Assembly: GCF_000214665.1 (NCBI RefSeq)
Contig: NC_015572.1
Coordinates: 3,534,001-3,598,000, forward strand
DNA: 64,000 nucleotides
Reading direction: 5' to 3'
Source of the DNA: Methylomonas methanica MC09
GTDB taxonomy: Bacteria > Pseudomonadota > Gammaproteobacteria > Methylococcales > Methylomonadaceae
The position numbers and the translations under genes are program-made. Shown here piece after piece: positions 53,141 to 62,155 of the stretch. Below the pieces are notes generated by a model. That model made no database searches. It was not told the origin of the DNA and worked only from the letters and a program-made list of their open reading frames with translations. Numbering within the stretch: position 1 is the first letter of the stretch; each line of letters begins with the position of its first letter.

Positions 53141-54127
53141 TTAAAAATCCTTGGGCAAATAATCCGGGTTGAGCAAATCCGTCAGATCGTCTTCTCTAAC
53201 CAGTAATTGGCTTTCCCACATTAACCGGGACAATCTGCGGGCGCTGCGCAAAAGCTCGGGTGTGCCGCCGTCCAGCAAGCGGTAATTATTACGTTCGTCC
53301 GGCAGGATAATGCCTTTAAACGCGGGCAATACTTCGGCAGCGCTTAATCCCAAATGTTCCGCCATTCGATACGCCGCGTCGTGCGGATTACGGTTAAAGT
53401 GATTCAAGGCCGCAAAATGCGCGGCCACTGCATGCCGAACGGCCCGCGCGTGGCCAAAATCCAGCACATCGTTGCGCATAACCAAAACGTCCACTATGGT
53501 GTTGGGCACCTGACCGCTATCGAACAATTTCACGCCGCCTGCCGACAGCAATTGACTGGCTACCGGCTCATACGTTAGCACGGCATCGATCTGGCGTCGC
53601 GTCCACGCCCGCCGGTGTTTGTCAATACTGACCGAGACGGGTTTGATGTCGCTTTTTTTCAAACCCGCCGCCTGCAAGACTTCCGCCAACATCAAAGCCC
53701 CTAACGCACTGGCTTCGAAACCCACCGTGCGGTTTTTTAAATCGGCAAGTTGCCGAATATCCGGCCTGACGACCAGCATATCGGCACCGGCCGAAATATC
53801 AAATACCATCACCACCGAAACCGGTGTACCGGCAGACCTAACCTTCAGCGCCTCATCCAGCGTCAGCGCCGCCCCATCCGCGCGCCCATCCTGCAATGCC
53901 TGCATGGTTTCGGTAGCGGACTCTGTCTCCAGCAAGCGAACTTGGCGCTGATCCAGCCAGCCCTCCCGTCGCGCCAGGAACAACGCTTCGTAGCCCAACC
54001 ACTTGTTCAGGGCAATGGTCACGGGTTTATCGGCCAGCCAATCGCAGCCGGTTAAACCGTAGGTTAACGCCAGCCCACCTAAAGTAGTTACGAATCGACG
54101 CCGGGAGACGGTTTGAGAAATGTTCAT
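53141..54127 (-). CDS. NMT1/SsuA-type substrate-binding lipoprotein
   Basis: A 328-residue periplasmic binding protein. The N-terminus has a twin-arginine-like and lipobox signal (SRRRFVTTLGGLALTYGLTGC), so it is probably a lipoprotein. The body resembles ABC binding proteins for nitrate, sulfonate or thiamine precursors (TIALNKWLGYEALFLARREG, DGRADGAALTLDEALKV, PDIRQLADLKNRTVGFEASA, AVLTYEPVASQLL). No permease or ATPase gene is adjacent; instead the next gene encodes the PhnD-GGDEF-EAL protein. That suggests a signalling rather than uptake role. ATG 54127 is chosen for the signal; the frame runs on upstream. Confidence 0.88.
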   Translation of the reverse strand: MNISQTVSRRRFVTTLGGLALTYGLTGCDWLADKPVTIALNKWLGYEALFLARREGWLDQRQVRLLETESATETMQALQDGRADGAALTLDEALKVRSAGTPVSVVMVFDISAGADMLVVRPDIRQLADLKNRTVGFEASALGALMLAEVLQAAGLKKSDIKPVSVSIDKHRRAWTRRQIDAVLTYEPVASQLLSAGGVKLFDSGQVPNTIVDVLVMRNDVLDFGHARAVRHAVAAHFAALNHFNRNPHDAAYRMAEHLGLSAAEVLPAFKGIILPDERNNYRLLDGGTPELLRSARRLSRLMWESQLLVREDDLTDLLNPDYLPKDF

Positions 54128-54388
54128 TACAATGCGTTTAGTTAGCCGATACCCGACGGTTTCTTCAGAGCGTTTCTTAAATTTAGCGGCGTACTTTAAC
54201 ATTACTGACATTAGGATATTATCGCCTCTACCGATTCTGTGGTTCCAGTCTTAAAATGCACCGGTAAACGGCCTTATCCATCCGCTCCTCACGAGCAACC
54301 GCTTTGACTCAGCGCTTGGCCAATCGGTAAACTGTTGGCTACTCTCGCAACGGCTTGAGTTTCTCTTATTTGCAAACGGAAATAACGC

Positions 54389-55153
54389 ATGAAAATCATC
54401 TCCTGGAATGTCAACGGCATCCGCGCCGTGCAAGAAAAAGGCTTTAGGGACAGTTTGCAACACTTCGACGCTGACTGCATTCTGTTGCAGGAAACCAAGG
54501 CCCAGGACGACCAAGTGCATAAAGCCTTGGAAGGCATCGACCATTACCACGTGTATTGCAATTCCGCCGAACGCAAGGGCTATTCCGGCGTGGCCCTGCT
54601 GACCCGCAATCCACCGCTAAGGGTGGTTCACGACATGGGCATAGCAGAACACGATCAGGAAGGCCGGGTGCTGGTAGCGGAGTTCGAGTCGTTCTATCTG
54701 CTAAACGTTTACGTACCGAACTCCGGGGACGGCCTGGCGCGACTGGATTACCGGCAAACTTGGGACGCGGCTTTGCTGGCTTATCTACAGCAGTTGCAAA
54801 ACCAAAAGCCGGTGATCGCCTGCGGCGACTTCAACGTCGCTCACCAAGCCATCGACATAGCCCGCCCCAAAGCCAATTACAACAAATCCGCCGGTTACAC
54901 CCAAACCGAAATCGACGGTTTCAGCCGCTTCACAGAGGCCGGCTTTATCGACAGCTTCCGGCATTTCCACCCTGAAACCGTGGCCTACAGCTGGTGGAGT
55001 TACCGCGCCGGCGCCCGCGCCAAAAACATTGGCTGGCGAATCGATTATGTGCTGACCAGCCAGGCATTGCTGCCCCGCATTCAAGACAGCTTCATTTTGC
55101 CCGAGATCATGGGGTCGGACCATTGCCCGGTGGGGATTCAGATAAGCGAGTAA
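54389..55153 (+). CDS. xth: Exodeoxyribonuclease III
   Basis: A 254-residue AP endonuclease and 3'-5' exonuclease of base excision repair. Motifs: KIISWNVNGIRA at the N-terminus (Asn7-type), LLQETKAQD (metal-binding Glu), YSGVALLTR, GDFNVAHQAID (Asp and Asn), WRIDYVLTS and GSDHCPVGIQI (catalytic His). ATG 54389. Convergent with the LysR-type gene, with a 3-bp gap between the ends. Confidence 0.95.
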   Translation: MKIISWNVNGIRAVQEKGFRDSLQHFDADCILLQETKAQDDQVHKALEGIDHYHVYCNSAERKGYSGVALLTRNPPLRVVHDMGIAEHDQEGRVLVAEFESFYLLNVYVPNSGDGLARLDYRQTWDAALLAYLQQLQNQKPVIACGDFNVAHQAIDIARPKANYNKSAGYTQTEIDGFSRFTEAGFIDSFRHFHPETVAYSWWSYRAGARAKNIGWRIDYVLTSQALLPRIQDSFILPEIMGSDHCPVGIQISE

Positions 55154-55156
55154 CAC

Positions 55157-56083
55157 CTAATCGGCCGCGGCAGGCTTGTCCAGTAAATCGAACAAGCCTT
55201 GCTGGGCGTTTTCCAGAATGGCCGCCACCAACGGATGTTTCAGCCGCCGCTGCGCCGTGATGGCATAAAAGCGCTCGAAAACGCCCTCGGCCAAACCCAT
55301 CATCTGAGTACCGTACTGGCGCTGAATTTCGCTGGACACGGCATACGGCGAAAAGAACAAACCGGCCCCGGCCGCGCCAAAGGTTTTCAGCAAAGCGCTG
55401 TCCTCCACCTCTGCCTGTATCACCGGGCTGATTTGCTGGCTGTCGAACCACTGATCCAACGAGCGCCGCAGCGCAGTATTGGTGGTAGGCAATAAAAACG
55501 GCGCCCCGTTCAGGCAACGCGGAAAATCGTCCCGATATCGGGCCGCCAAAGTCGGCGCCGCGAACACCGCTACAACCGATTCGCCCAAAAAATGATTGAA
55601 AATCCGTGTGCCTGCAGCAGGCGTGGCCGGTACATCCGACAGCATCATGTCTATGCTGTGCAGGCCGATTTCAGTCAACAGGCGCTCTGTTTTGTCCTCC
55701 ACGCAATGAATCTGCGCGGGTTCGGACATCTTCAACACCGGCGCCATCAGGCGGTAGGCGATCAGCTTGGGCATGGCATCGCTGACGCCGATATTCAAAC
55801 GCACACCGCGCTCGGTGGTGCGTCCTTTGAGCATGTGCGCCATTTCCCGGCCCAAGGCGAAAATCTCCTCGGCATAATGAAAAACCGCCCGCCCGGTATC
55901 CGTCAGCACTAATTTACGCCCTTCCCTGCGCAGCAACTTCGCCCCGACCGCTTGCTCGAATACCGCCAATTGTCCGCTGACCGTGGGTTGCGCCAGATGC
56001 AGAATTTCGCAAGCCGCCGTTACGCTGCCCTGCTTGGCCACCATCCAGAAATAATATAAATGCTGATAGTTGATTCTATCCAT
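55157..56083 (-). CDS. LysR-family regulator, NhaR type
   Basis: A 308-residue LTTR. The N-terminal winged helix (MDRINYQHLYYFWMVAKQGS, AACEILHLAQPTVSGQLAVF) and effector domain match the NhaR branch: IGVSDAMPKLIAYRL, LHSIDMMLSDVPATP. NhaR controls Na+/H+ antiporter and envelope genes in E. coli. It is divergent from ppc with 109 bp between them, so ppc might be a target; the only antiporter in the window is 50 kb away. ATG 56083. Confidence 0.88.
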   Translation of the reverse strand: MDRINYQHLYYFWMVAKQGSVTAACEILHLAQPTVSGQLAVFEQAVGAKLLRREGRKLVLTDTGRAVFHYAEEIFALGREMAHMLKGRTTERGVRLNIGVSDAMPKLIAYRLMAPVLKMSEPAQIHCVEDKTERLLTEIGLHSIDMMLSDVPATPAAGTRIFNHFLGESVVAVFAAPTLAARYRDDFPRCLNGAPFLLPTTNTALRRSLDQWFDSQQISPVIQAEVEDSALLKTFGAAGAGLFFSPYAVSSEIQRQYGTQMMGLAEGVFERFYAITAQRRLKHPLVAAILENAQQGLFDLLDKPAAAD

Positions 56084-56192
56084 AGCTGTTTAGTCATCGA
56101 TAAAATCTATATTAAATATCCATTTATTCTATTTTACTATTTTTAATTCCTGCTTTACCTTATTCATCACCTGCCAACCTCAAGGATTTTTT

Positions 56193-58994
56193 ATGTCCCG
56201 TACACCCGAATACGACGATAAAACCCTGCGTGCCAACATCCGTTTACTAAAAGGCATGCTGGATAATGTGTTGAAAAACCAAGCCAGCCATCAAGTGGCG
56301 GAGATTGTCGAGCAGTTACAGCGCCAATTTACCGTGCTGCAGCGGGATAACAATCCCGCCAAACGCCAGCAGATACTCAAAACCCTGCACAATTTGCCGG
56401 CGGAAACCTTAAGCGAAGTAATCCGCGCATTCAGCTTATACTTCAGCTTGCTGAATATCGCCGAAGAATCCACTCAATTGCAGCACCGCCGCCATCAAAT
56501 CGAAAAAAACAAGCACTATTGGCGCGGCTCGTTTCACGACACCCTGCTGGCCTTCAAAAACGCCGGCATCAGTGCCGAACAACTACAACCGCTGCTGGAC
56601 GACTTGCATTATCTTCCGGTCATGACCGCCCACCCCACCGAAGCCAAGCGCCGCACCGTACGCGGCGCCTTGCGTAGCGTGTTCGTCAGTCACGAAAAAC
56701 TGCAAAATAGCGGAATCAAGGGCTATTTTCGCGATGTAGCGCTGGAGCGCCTGCAAAGCCAGATTCAGTTATTGTGGAAAACCGACGAAGTGCGTGCTCA
56801 CAGCATGGGCGTGATCGATGAAATCGACTCTGGGCTGTTTTATTTTCCGTTGTCGCTGTTCGAAGCCACTGCCCAGGTATACCGCAATTTTCAGCGCGCC
56901 TTGGTCGATGTCTACGGCAGCGATGCCGCATCGAAGGTTAATATTCCCAGTTTTTTAAATTTCGGTTCGTGGATAGGCGGCGACCGCGACGGCAACCCCA
57001 ACGTCAAACCGCACACCACCGCCCTGGCTTTACGCCTGCAGGCCCGCACCATCACCCGGGAATATCTGCGCCGCATCGACATCCTGCTCGAACAATTGGC
57101 CTACTCCCACGGTATGTGCCAACCGACTGAAGCATTTTTGCAAAGCCTGCAAAACGACCGGGACTTGCTGGGCGACACGGCTATAACCCTGGAACGCAAC
57201 TACTTGCAAGAACCGTATCGGCATAAACTGGCGTTGATGAAATTCCGCATGCACCGGCGCATGGAGTTGCTCGAGCAGCGCATCGCCGGGGACAGTTCGC
57301 AGTCCGACGATCAGGCCTACAACAACATCCAGACGTTTCACGCCGATTTATGCCTGATTCGCGAGTCTTTGAGCAGCCATGGCGACCAAGCCATCGCGGA
57401 TCGCGACTTGCAGGATTTGATCCGCCTGGTGGACATTTTCGGTTTTTATTTGATGCAGTTGGACGTGCGCCAGGAATCCACCCGACATAGCCAAGCCGTC
57501 GCGGAAATTCTTTCCGCCGGTTTGGGTATCGATTACTTAAGCATGGACGAAGACCAACGCATGCAAGTGCTGAGCGAAGCCATTGCCATTCCGGGCGGAC
57601 TGGGTTACGACGCCAGCGAGCTCAGCGCGGCTACCGTGGAAACCCTGGATGTGTTTCAGGTGATGGCGCAAATGCGCCGCGAAATCGGCAACGACTGTTT
57701 CAGCCGCTACGTGATCTCGATGACCCATTCGGCCAGCCATATCATGGAAGTGCTGCTGCTGGCCGCGCAAAACGGCTTGGCCGGCCGTATCAGCGGCCAA
57801 TGGTATTGCCATATCGGCGTCAGCCCCTTATTCGAAACCATAGACGACCTCAACCACATCGACGGCGTCTTACGCAGTCTGCTGTCGCAACCGGCCTACC
57901 GCGCCTTGCTGGAGGCCTCCGGCCTGCGTCAGGAAGTGATGCTGGGCTATTCGGACTCCTGCAAGGACGGCGGCATCTTGGCGTCGGCCTGGGGACTGTA
58001 CCGCGCCCAGCAACAGGTAACGGCTATTTCGGATGATGTAGGCATTCCTTGCCGTTTGTTTCACGGCCGCGGCGGCACCATCGGCCGGGGCGGCGGCCCC
58101 ACCCACGAAGCGATTTTGGCCCAACCGCCGGCCACCGTGCGCGGGCAGATCAAGTTTACCGAACAAGGCGAAGTGCTGTTTTACCGTTACAACAACATGG
58201 AAACCGCCATATACGAGTTGACCATGGGCATTACCGGCCTGATGAAAGCCAGTGTCAGCCTGATCCAGCCGGTTGAACCGGACCGCCCCGACAATCTGCA
58301 GTTGATGGGCGAACTGGCGCAACTGGGCGAACGCAGTTACCGGCAACTGACCGAACATACCCCCGGCTTTCTGGATTATTTTTACGAAGCCACCCCGGTA
58401 CAGGAAATCGGTCAATTGAACATCGGCTCCCGGCCGTCGCACCGCAAAAAGGCGGACCGTTCCAAATACTCGGTGCGGGCGATTGCCTGGGTGTTTGCCT
58501 GGGCCCAATCGCGGCAAACCTTTCCGGCTTGGTACGGCATCGGCTCCAGCCTGGAAAGCTACTGCGCCGGCAACCCGGAACGTTTGCAGGCACTGCGCGA
58601 ACTATATAAAAACTGGCCGTTTTTCCGCAACCTGCTCAGTAACGCGCAAATGGCCCTCAGCAAATCCGATATGACCATTGCCGAGGAATACAGTAGTCTG
58701 TGCAGCGATCCGGAAGCGGGCAAACGGGTGCACGGGCTGATCGCCGGCGAACACCGCCGCTGTGTCGATTGGGTGCTGGAGATCGCCGAATGCGACCAAT
58801 TACTGGCGGAAAATCCGGAACTGGCTGCCTCCCTGCGTCGCCGTAACGACTACCTGGGTCCGTTAAATTACATGCAGGCCGGCTTGTTGCGCGCGCTCAA
58901 CGAAGACGAGGACGCCAACGGCCAAAGCCGCTGGATGAACCCTTTGCTGCGCACTATCAATGCCATCGCGGCCGGCATGCGTAACACGGGCTAA
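56193..58994 (+). CDS. ppc: Phosphoenolpyruvate carboxylase
   Basis: A 933-residue enzyme that carboxylates PEP to oxaloacetate with bicarbonate, an anaplerotic step (in serine-cycle or RuMP methylotrophs it also feeds C4 acids). Catalytic features: His in VMTAHPTEAKRRTVRG, GGDRDGNPNVKPHT, the GYSDSCKDGG motif (Cys in a position that is usually Gly or Asn), FHGRGGTIGRGGGPTHEA, NIGSRPSHRK and the C-terminal MRNTG that binds inhibitors and closes the site. Full length. ATG 56193 after CAAGGATTTTTT. Confidence 0.97.
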   Translation: MSRTPEYDDKTLRANIRLLKGMLDNVLKNQASHQVAEIVEQLQRQFTVLQRDNNPAKRQQILKTLHNLPAETLSEVIRAFSLYFSLLNIAEESTQLQHRRHQIEKNKHYWRGSFHDTLLAFKNAGISAEQLQPLLDDLHYLPVMTAHPTEAKRRTVRGALRSVFVSHEKLQNSGIKGYFRDVALERLQSQIQLLWKTDEVRAHSMGVIDEIDSGLFYFPLSLFEATAQVYRNFQRALVDVYGSDAASKVNIPSFLNFGSWIGGDRDGNPNVKPHTTALALRLQARTITREYLRRIDILLEQLAYSHGMCQPTEAFLQSLQNDRDLLGDTAITLERNYLQEPYRHKLALMKFRMHRRMELLEQRIAGDSSQSDDQAYNNIQTFHADLCLIRESLSSHGDQAIADRDLQDLIRLVDIFGFYLMQLDVRQESTRHSQAVAEILSAGLGIDYLSMDEDQRMQVLSEAIAIPGGLGYDASELSAATVETLDVFQVMAQMRREIGNDCFSRYVISMTHSASHIMEVLLLAAQNGLAGRISGQWYCHIGVSPLFETIDDLNHIDGVLRSLLSQPAYRALLEASGLRQEVMLGYSDSCKDGGILASAWGLYRAQQQVTAISDDVGIPCRLFHGRGGTIGRGGGPTHEAILAQPPATVRGQIKFTEQGEVLFYRYNNMETAIYELTMGITGLMKASVSLIQPVEPDRPDNLQLMGELAQLGERSYRQLTEHTPGFLDYFYEATPVQEIGQLNIGSRPSHRKKADRSKYSVRAIAWVFAWAQSRQTFPAWYGIGSSLESYCAGNPERLQALRELYKNWPFFRNLLSNAQMALSKSDMTIAEEYSSLCSDPEAGKRVHGLIAGEHRRCVDWVLEIAECDQLLAENPELAASLRRRNDYLGPLNYMQAGLLRALNEDEDANGQSRWMNPLLRTINAIAAGMRNTG

Positions 58995-59134
58995 ATCGGA
59001 AACTTTTTATCCACGCCGGGTCGAAGCGCTGTTGAATCGACCCTGCAGCGGTGAAGTGATATTTCCGGAAGACACATTTTCGACCCACTTGACCTAAACT
59101 TCCGGCACTGATAAACGCATAAGGATACGGTGAT

Positions 59135-60814
59135 ATGTCAGAGCATCCAACCCCCTTACAACGCTTGCAGCAACTTGTGCAATTGGAGCACGAGGACATT
59201 ACCACGCTGATCATTTACGGTCTGGGTATCGGTTTTCTGTCGCTGGCAACCCCGATTGCCGTGCAGGCGCTGGTAAACACCGTTGCCTTCGGCGCGCTGT
59301 TTCAACCGCTATTGGTGTTGACACTGGTTCTGCTGATACTTGTGGCATTCAGCAACACCCTGGCCGCCTTGCAATTTTATGTCGTTGAAATGCTGCAAAG
59401 ACGTCTGTTCGTGCGCTTGTTCGATACTGTTGCCCAGCGCCTGCAACGCGCTGAATTTTCGCAGCGCGACCAACAGCATTTGCCGGAGTTGAGTAACCGC
59501 TTCTTCGACGTCGTCACCTTGCAAAAAACGGCCGCAGTCATATTGCTGGAAACGCTGGGCTATGCGCTGCAAACCTTGATAGGCATGATACTGCTGGCGT
59601 TTTATCACCCGGCTCTGCTGGGCCTGGATTTATTCATCGTTGCCATGCTGGCGGTGATTTTGTTCGTCATGGGTAAACGCGGAGTCAGTACCGCTATCGA
59701 GCAATCCAAAGCCAAATACACCGCGGCGGCCTGGCTGGAAAACGTCGCCAACAACGCCCTGCTCGGTAAATCCGATCATAATCGGGCTTTTTTACAAAAA
59801 CGCACGGAGCAAATCGCCCAATATTACCTGGACGCCTGCGTACAACACTTTCGAATTCTGGCCCGGCAAAATGTCGGCGCGTTAATCCTGCATGCGGTAA
59901 CCAATACTCTATTGCTGGGCTTGGGCGGCTGGATGGTGATTGAACGCCAACTCAGCCTGGGCCAGTTGATTGCGGCGGAACTGGTGGTGAATGCCATGAT
60001 TTACGGCCTGACCCGATTAGGTAAAATGCTGGATAATTTTTACGACTTGCTCACCAGCCTGGATAAAATCGGTCATCTGCTGGATCTGCCGCAAGAAAAT
60101 CTCGCGGGCGCCCCGCCCAAACCCGCCACCCAAGCTTATAGCGTGGAATTACATAATATTAGCCTGCCGCAGAGCCCCTATCTGGATGCTTTACAAAATA
60201 TCGATCTACGAATCGAACCGGGTCAAAGTGTTGTCATCAGCCACGGAAGCGCGCACGGCAGCCTATTTGAATTATTGTTTGGCTTACGCGCCCCCTGCTC
60301 GGGTTATATTTATCTCGATCAACAGGATTTGCGCGACCTCAACCTGGGTTATCTGCGCAATAACATTGCCTTGGTACGCGATCAGGAAATCATGACCGGC
60401 ACAATTGCGGAAAATCTAGCGCTCGGACATCCGCTCGATCTAGCGACGCAACAAAATGTTTTGCAACAAGTCGGCTTACTGGACATCATAGTAAAGTTAC
60501 CGGCCGGTCTGAATACGCATTTACACCATCACGGCATGCCGCTGACACAGGAGCAATGTCTGAGATTATGCTTGGCTCGCGCCATGAGCATGCAGCCTCG
60601 CCTGCTATTGCTGGATCGCGTACTTGACCGAATAGACCCGAACTGTCTGGCAAATTTACTGCCAGTCTTATGTGCTGCAAACGCCCCCTGGACACTGATC
60701 GTCAGCAGCCAAAAAAACGACGTGATTGCCGCCTGCAATCGCCATTTACGCCTGGAAAACGGCAAAATCGCAGAGATCGGCCGGAATCAGGAGGATCGCG
60801 ATGTCCGAATCTAA
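59135..60814 (+). CDS. ABC transporter permease-ATPase fusion with degenerate nucleotide-binding domain
   Basis: A 559-residue protein of the type I secretion (HlyB/PrtD-like) architecture without a peptidase domain. Residues 1-320 form six helices. The NBD (330-559) keeps the fold but all catalytic motifs are changed: Walker A reads SHGSAHGS (no Lys), the signature reads LTQEQ in place of LSGGQ, Walker B is LLLLDRVL (Arg in place of Glu) and the H-loop reads SSQKND (no His). So it should not hydrolyse ATP. It may heterodimerise with an active partner outside the window. Overlaps the HlyD gene by 14 nt. Confidence 0.87.
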   Translation: MSEHPTPLQRLQQLVQLEHEDITTLIIYGLGIGFLSLATPIAVQALVNTVAFGALFQPLLVLTLVLLILVAFSNTLAALQFYVVEMLQRRLFVRLFDTVAQRLQRAEFSQRDQQHLPELSNRFFDVVTLQKTAAVILLETLGYALQTLIGMILLAFYHPALLGLDLFIVAMLAVILFVMGKRGVSTAIEQSKAKYTAAAWLENVANNALLGKSDHNRAFLQKRTEQIAQYYLDACVQHFRILARQNVGALILHAVTNTLLLGLGGWMVIERQLSLGQLIAAELVVNAMIYGLTRLGKMLDNFYDLLTSLDKIGHLLDLPQENLAGAPPKPATQAYSVELHNISLPQSPYLDALQNIDLRIEPGQSVVISHGSAHGSLFELLFGLRAPCSGYIYLDQQDLRDLNLGYLRNNIALVRDQEIMTGTIAENLALGHPLDLATQQNVLQQVGLLDIIVKLPAGLNTHLHHHGMPLTQEQCLRLCLARAMSMQPRLLLLDRVLDRIDPNCLANLLPVLCAANAPWTLIVSSQKNDVIAACNRHLRLENGKIAEIGRNQEDRDVRI

Positions 60815-62153
60815 GCACCACAGCACCGCGACCTTATCCGAGATAAACCTAACGCACGCGCACACCTTGCCTATAGCAGGCCGTATCGCACGTTCACTGC
60901 TCAAGTTGATTGCATTGTTACTCCTGTTTCTCGGCTTCACGCCCTGGCAGCAAAACGTGCGCGGTATCGGCCGAGTAGTGGCTTATACCCCCGCGGAGCG
61001 GCAGCAAGTGATTAGCGCCCCTGTTGACGGACGCATCAGCCGCTGGCTGGTTAGAGAAGGCAGCCAGGTCAAGCAAGGCGAGGTCATTGCCGAGTTGCTG
61101 GATAACGACCCCTTGTTACTACAGCGTTTACAGAGCGAACAGCAAGCACTGCTGGCAAGACAAGTCGCAGTGGAAAGCCGAGTGGAAACCTTTAGGACGC
61201 AATTGCGCATGGCCGAACAAGCCCGACCGCAAGCGCTGGCCGCGGCTGAATCGCGCATTGCCATGGCCAAGCAGCGCCGCAGCGCTGCGGGGCAAAGCCT
61301 GGATGCCAGTAAAGCGGCGGAAAAAACCGCAAACTTGAACTTAAATCGTCAGCAACAATTACGCGGCAAAGGCCTGTCTTCGCAACGTACGCTGGAACTG
61401 GCGCAACTGGACAATGCCCAGCGTAAGGCCGAGCGCAATCGCGCACAGGCGGCTAAGGAAGCCGCGGATAGCGAAATCGCCGCGCTGAATGCTGATTTAC
61501 AAAAACTGGCCGCCGACACCCAATCCAGCGTCGAAAAAGCCCGCGCCGAACTCAATAAAGCGCTGGAAGACGCTAACTATGTCAAAGCGGATTTGCTGAA
61601 ACTGGAAACCCGTCTAGCGCGGCAGGAAACGCAAACCATTACCGCGCCGCAAACCGGCACTGTACTGCGGTTAATGGCCAATCCAAACGCCGAACTGGTT
61701 AAAGCCGGTCAGGCACTGGCGCTGTTTGTGCCTGACACCGCCGAGCGCGCGGTCGAGCTATGGGTAGACGGCAACGATCTGCCGTTAATCGTCACCGGCA
61801 GCCATGTGCGTTTGCAATTCGAAGGCTACCCGGCGGTTCAATTCGGCGGCTGGCCGGAATTTTCCATCGGCTCGTTTGCCGGGCAGGTGGCGCTTATAGA
61901 CGCCAGCGACGACGGTAAAGGCCATTTCAGAATTCTGGTAACGCCGGACCCTACGGATGTCTCCTGGCCGGAACCGCGTTTTCTGCGGCAAGGCGTGCGG
62001 GTGAACGGCTGGGTGTTATTGGGCCAGGTCACCTTGGGCTATGAATTGTGGCGTATGTTCAACGGCTTTCCGCCTCTGGTGTTACCGGAGCCGCAGCTCG
62101 ATCGCAAGTCTACGCTTGACTCAAAAAGTACTGGCAACGGCGAGAAAAAATAG
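60801..62153 (+). CDS. HlyD-family periplasmic adaptor
   Basis: A 450-residue membrane-fusion protein. One N-terminal transmembrane helix (SLLKLIALLLLFLGFTPW), a biotinyl-lipoyl-like half (ISAPVDGRISRWLVREGSQV), two long coiled-coil arms rich in Ala, Gln, Arg (residues about 110-270), the second lipoyl half (TITAPQTGTVLRLMANPNAE) and beta-barrel regions. The ATG at 60801 has AGGAGG 7 nt upstream and overlaps the ABC gene end; the longer open frame upstream is a shadow. It bridges the ABC protein and the TolC-type channel encoded next. Confidence 0.91.
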   Translation: MSESKHHSTATLSEINLTHAHTLPIAGRIARSLLKLIALLLLFLGFTPWQQNVRGIGRVVAYTPAERQQVISAPVDGRISRWLVREGSQVKQGEVIAELLDNDPLLLQRLQSEQQALLARQVAVESRVETFRTQLRMAEQARPQALAAAESRIAMAKQRRSAAGQSLDASKAAEKTANLNLNRQQQLRGKGLSSQRTLELAQLDNAQRKAERNRAQAAKEAADSEIAALNADLQKLAADTQSSVEKARAELNKALEDANYVKADLLKLETRLARQETQTITAPQTGTVLRLMANPNAELVKAGQALALFVPDTAERAVELWVDGNDLPLIVTGSHVRLQFEGYPAVQFGGWPEFSIGSFAGQVALIDASDDGKGHFRILVTPDPTDVSWPEPRFLRQGVRVNGWVLLGQVTLGYELWRMFNGFPPLVLPEPQLDRKSTLDSKSTGNGEKK

Positions 62154-62155
62154 TC

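Noticed and set aside
53141..54127. Part of a nitrate/sulfonate ABC importer
   Set aside because: No permease or ATPase gene nearby; coupled to a signalling gene.
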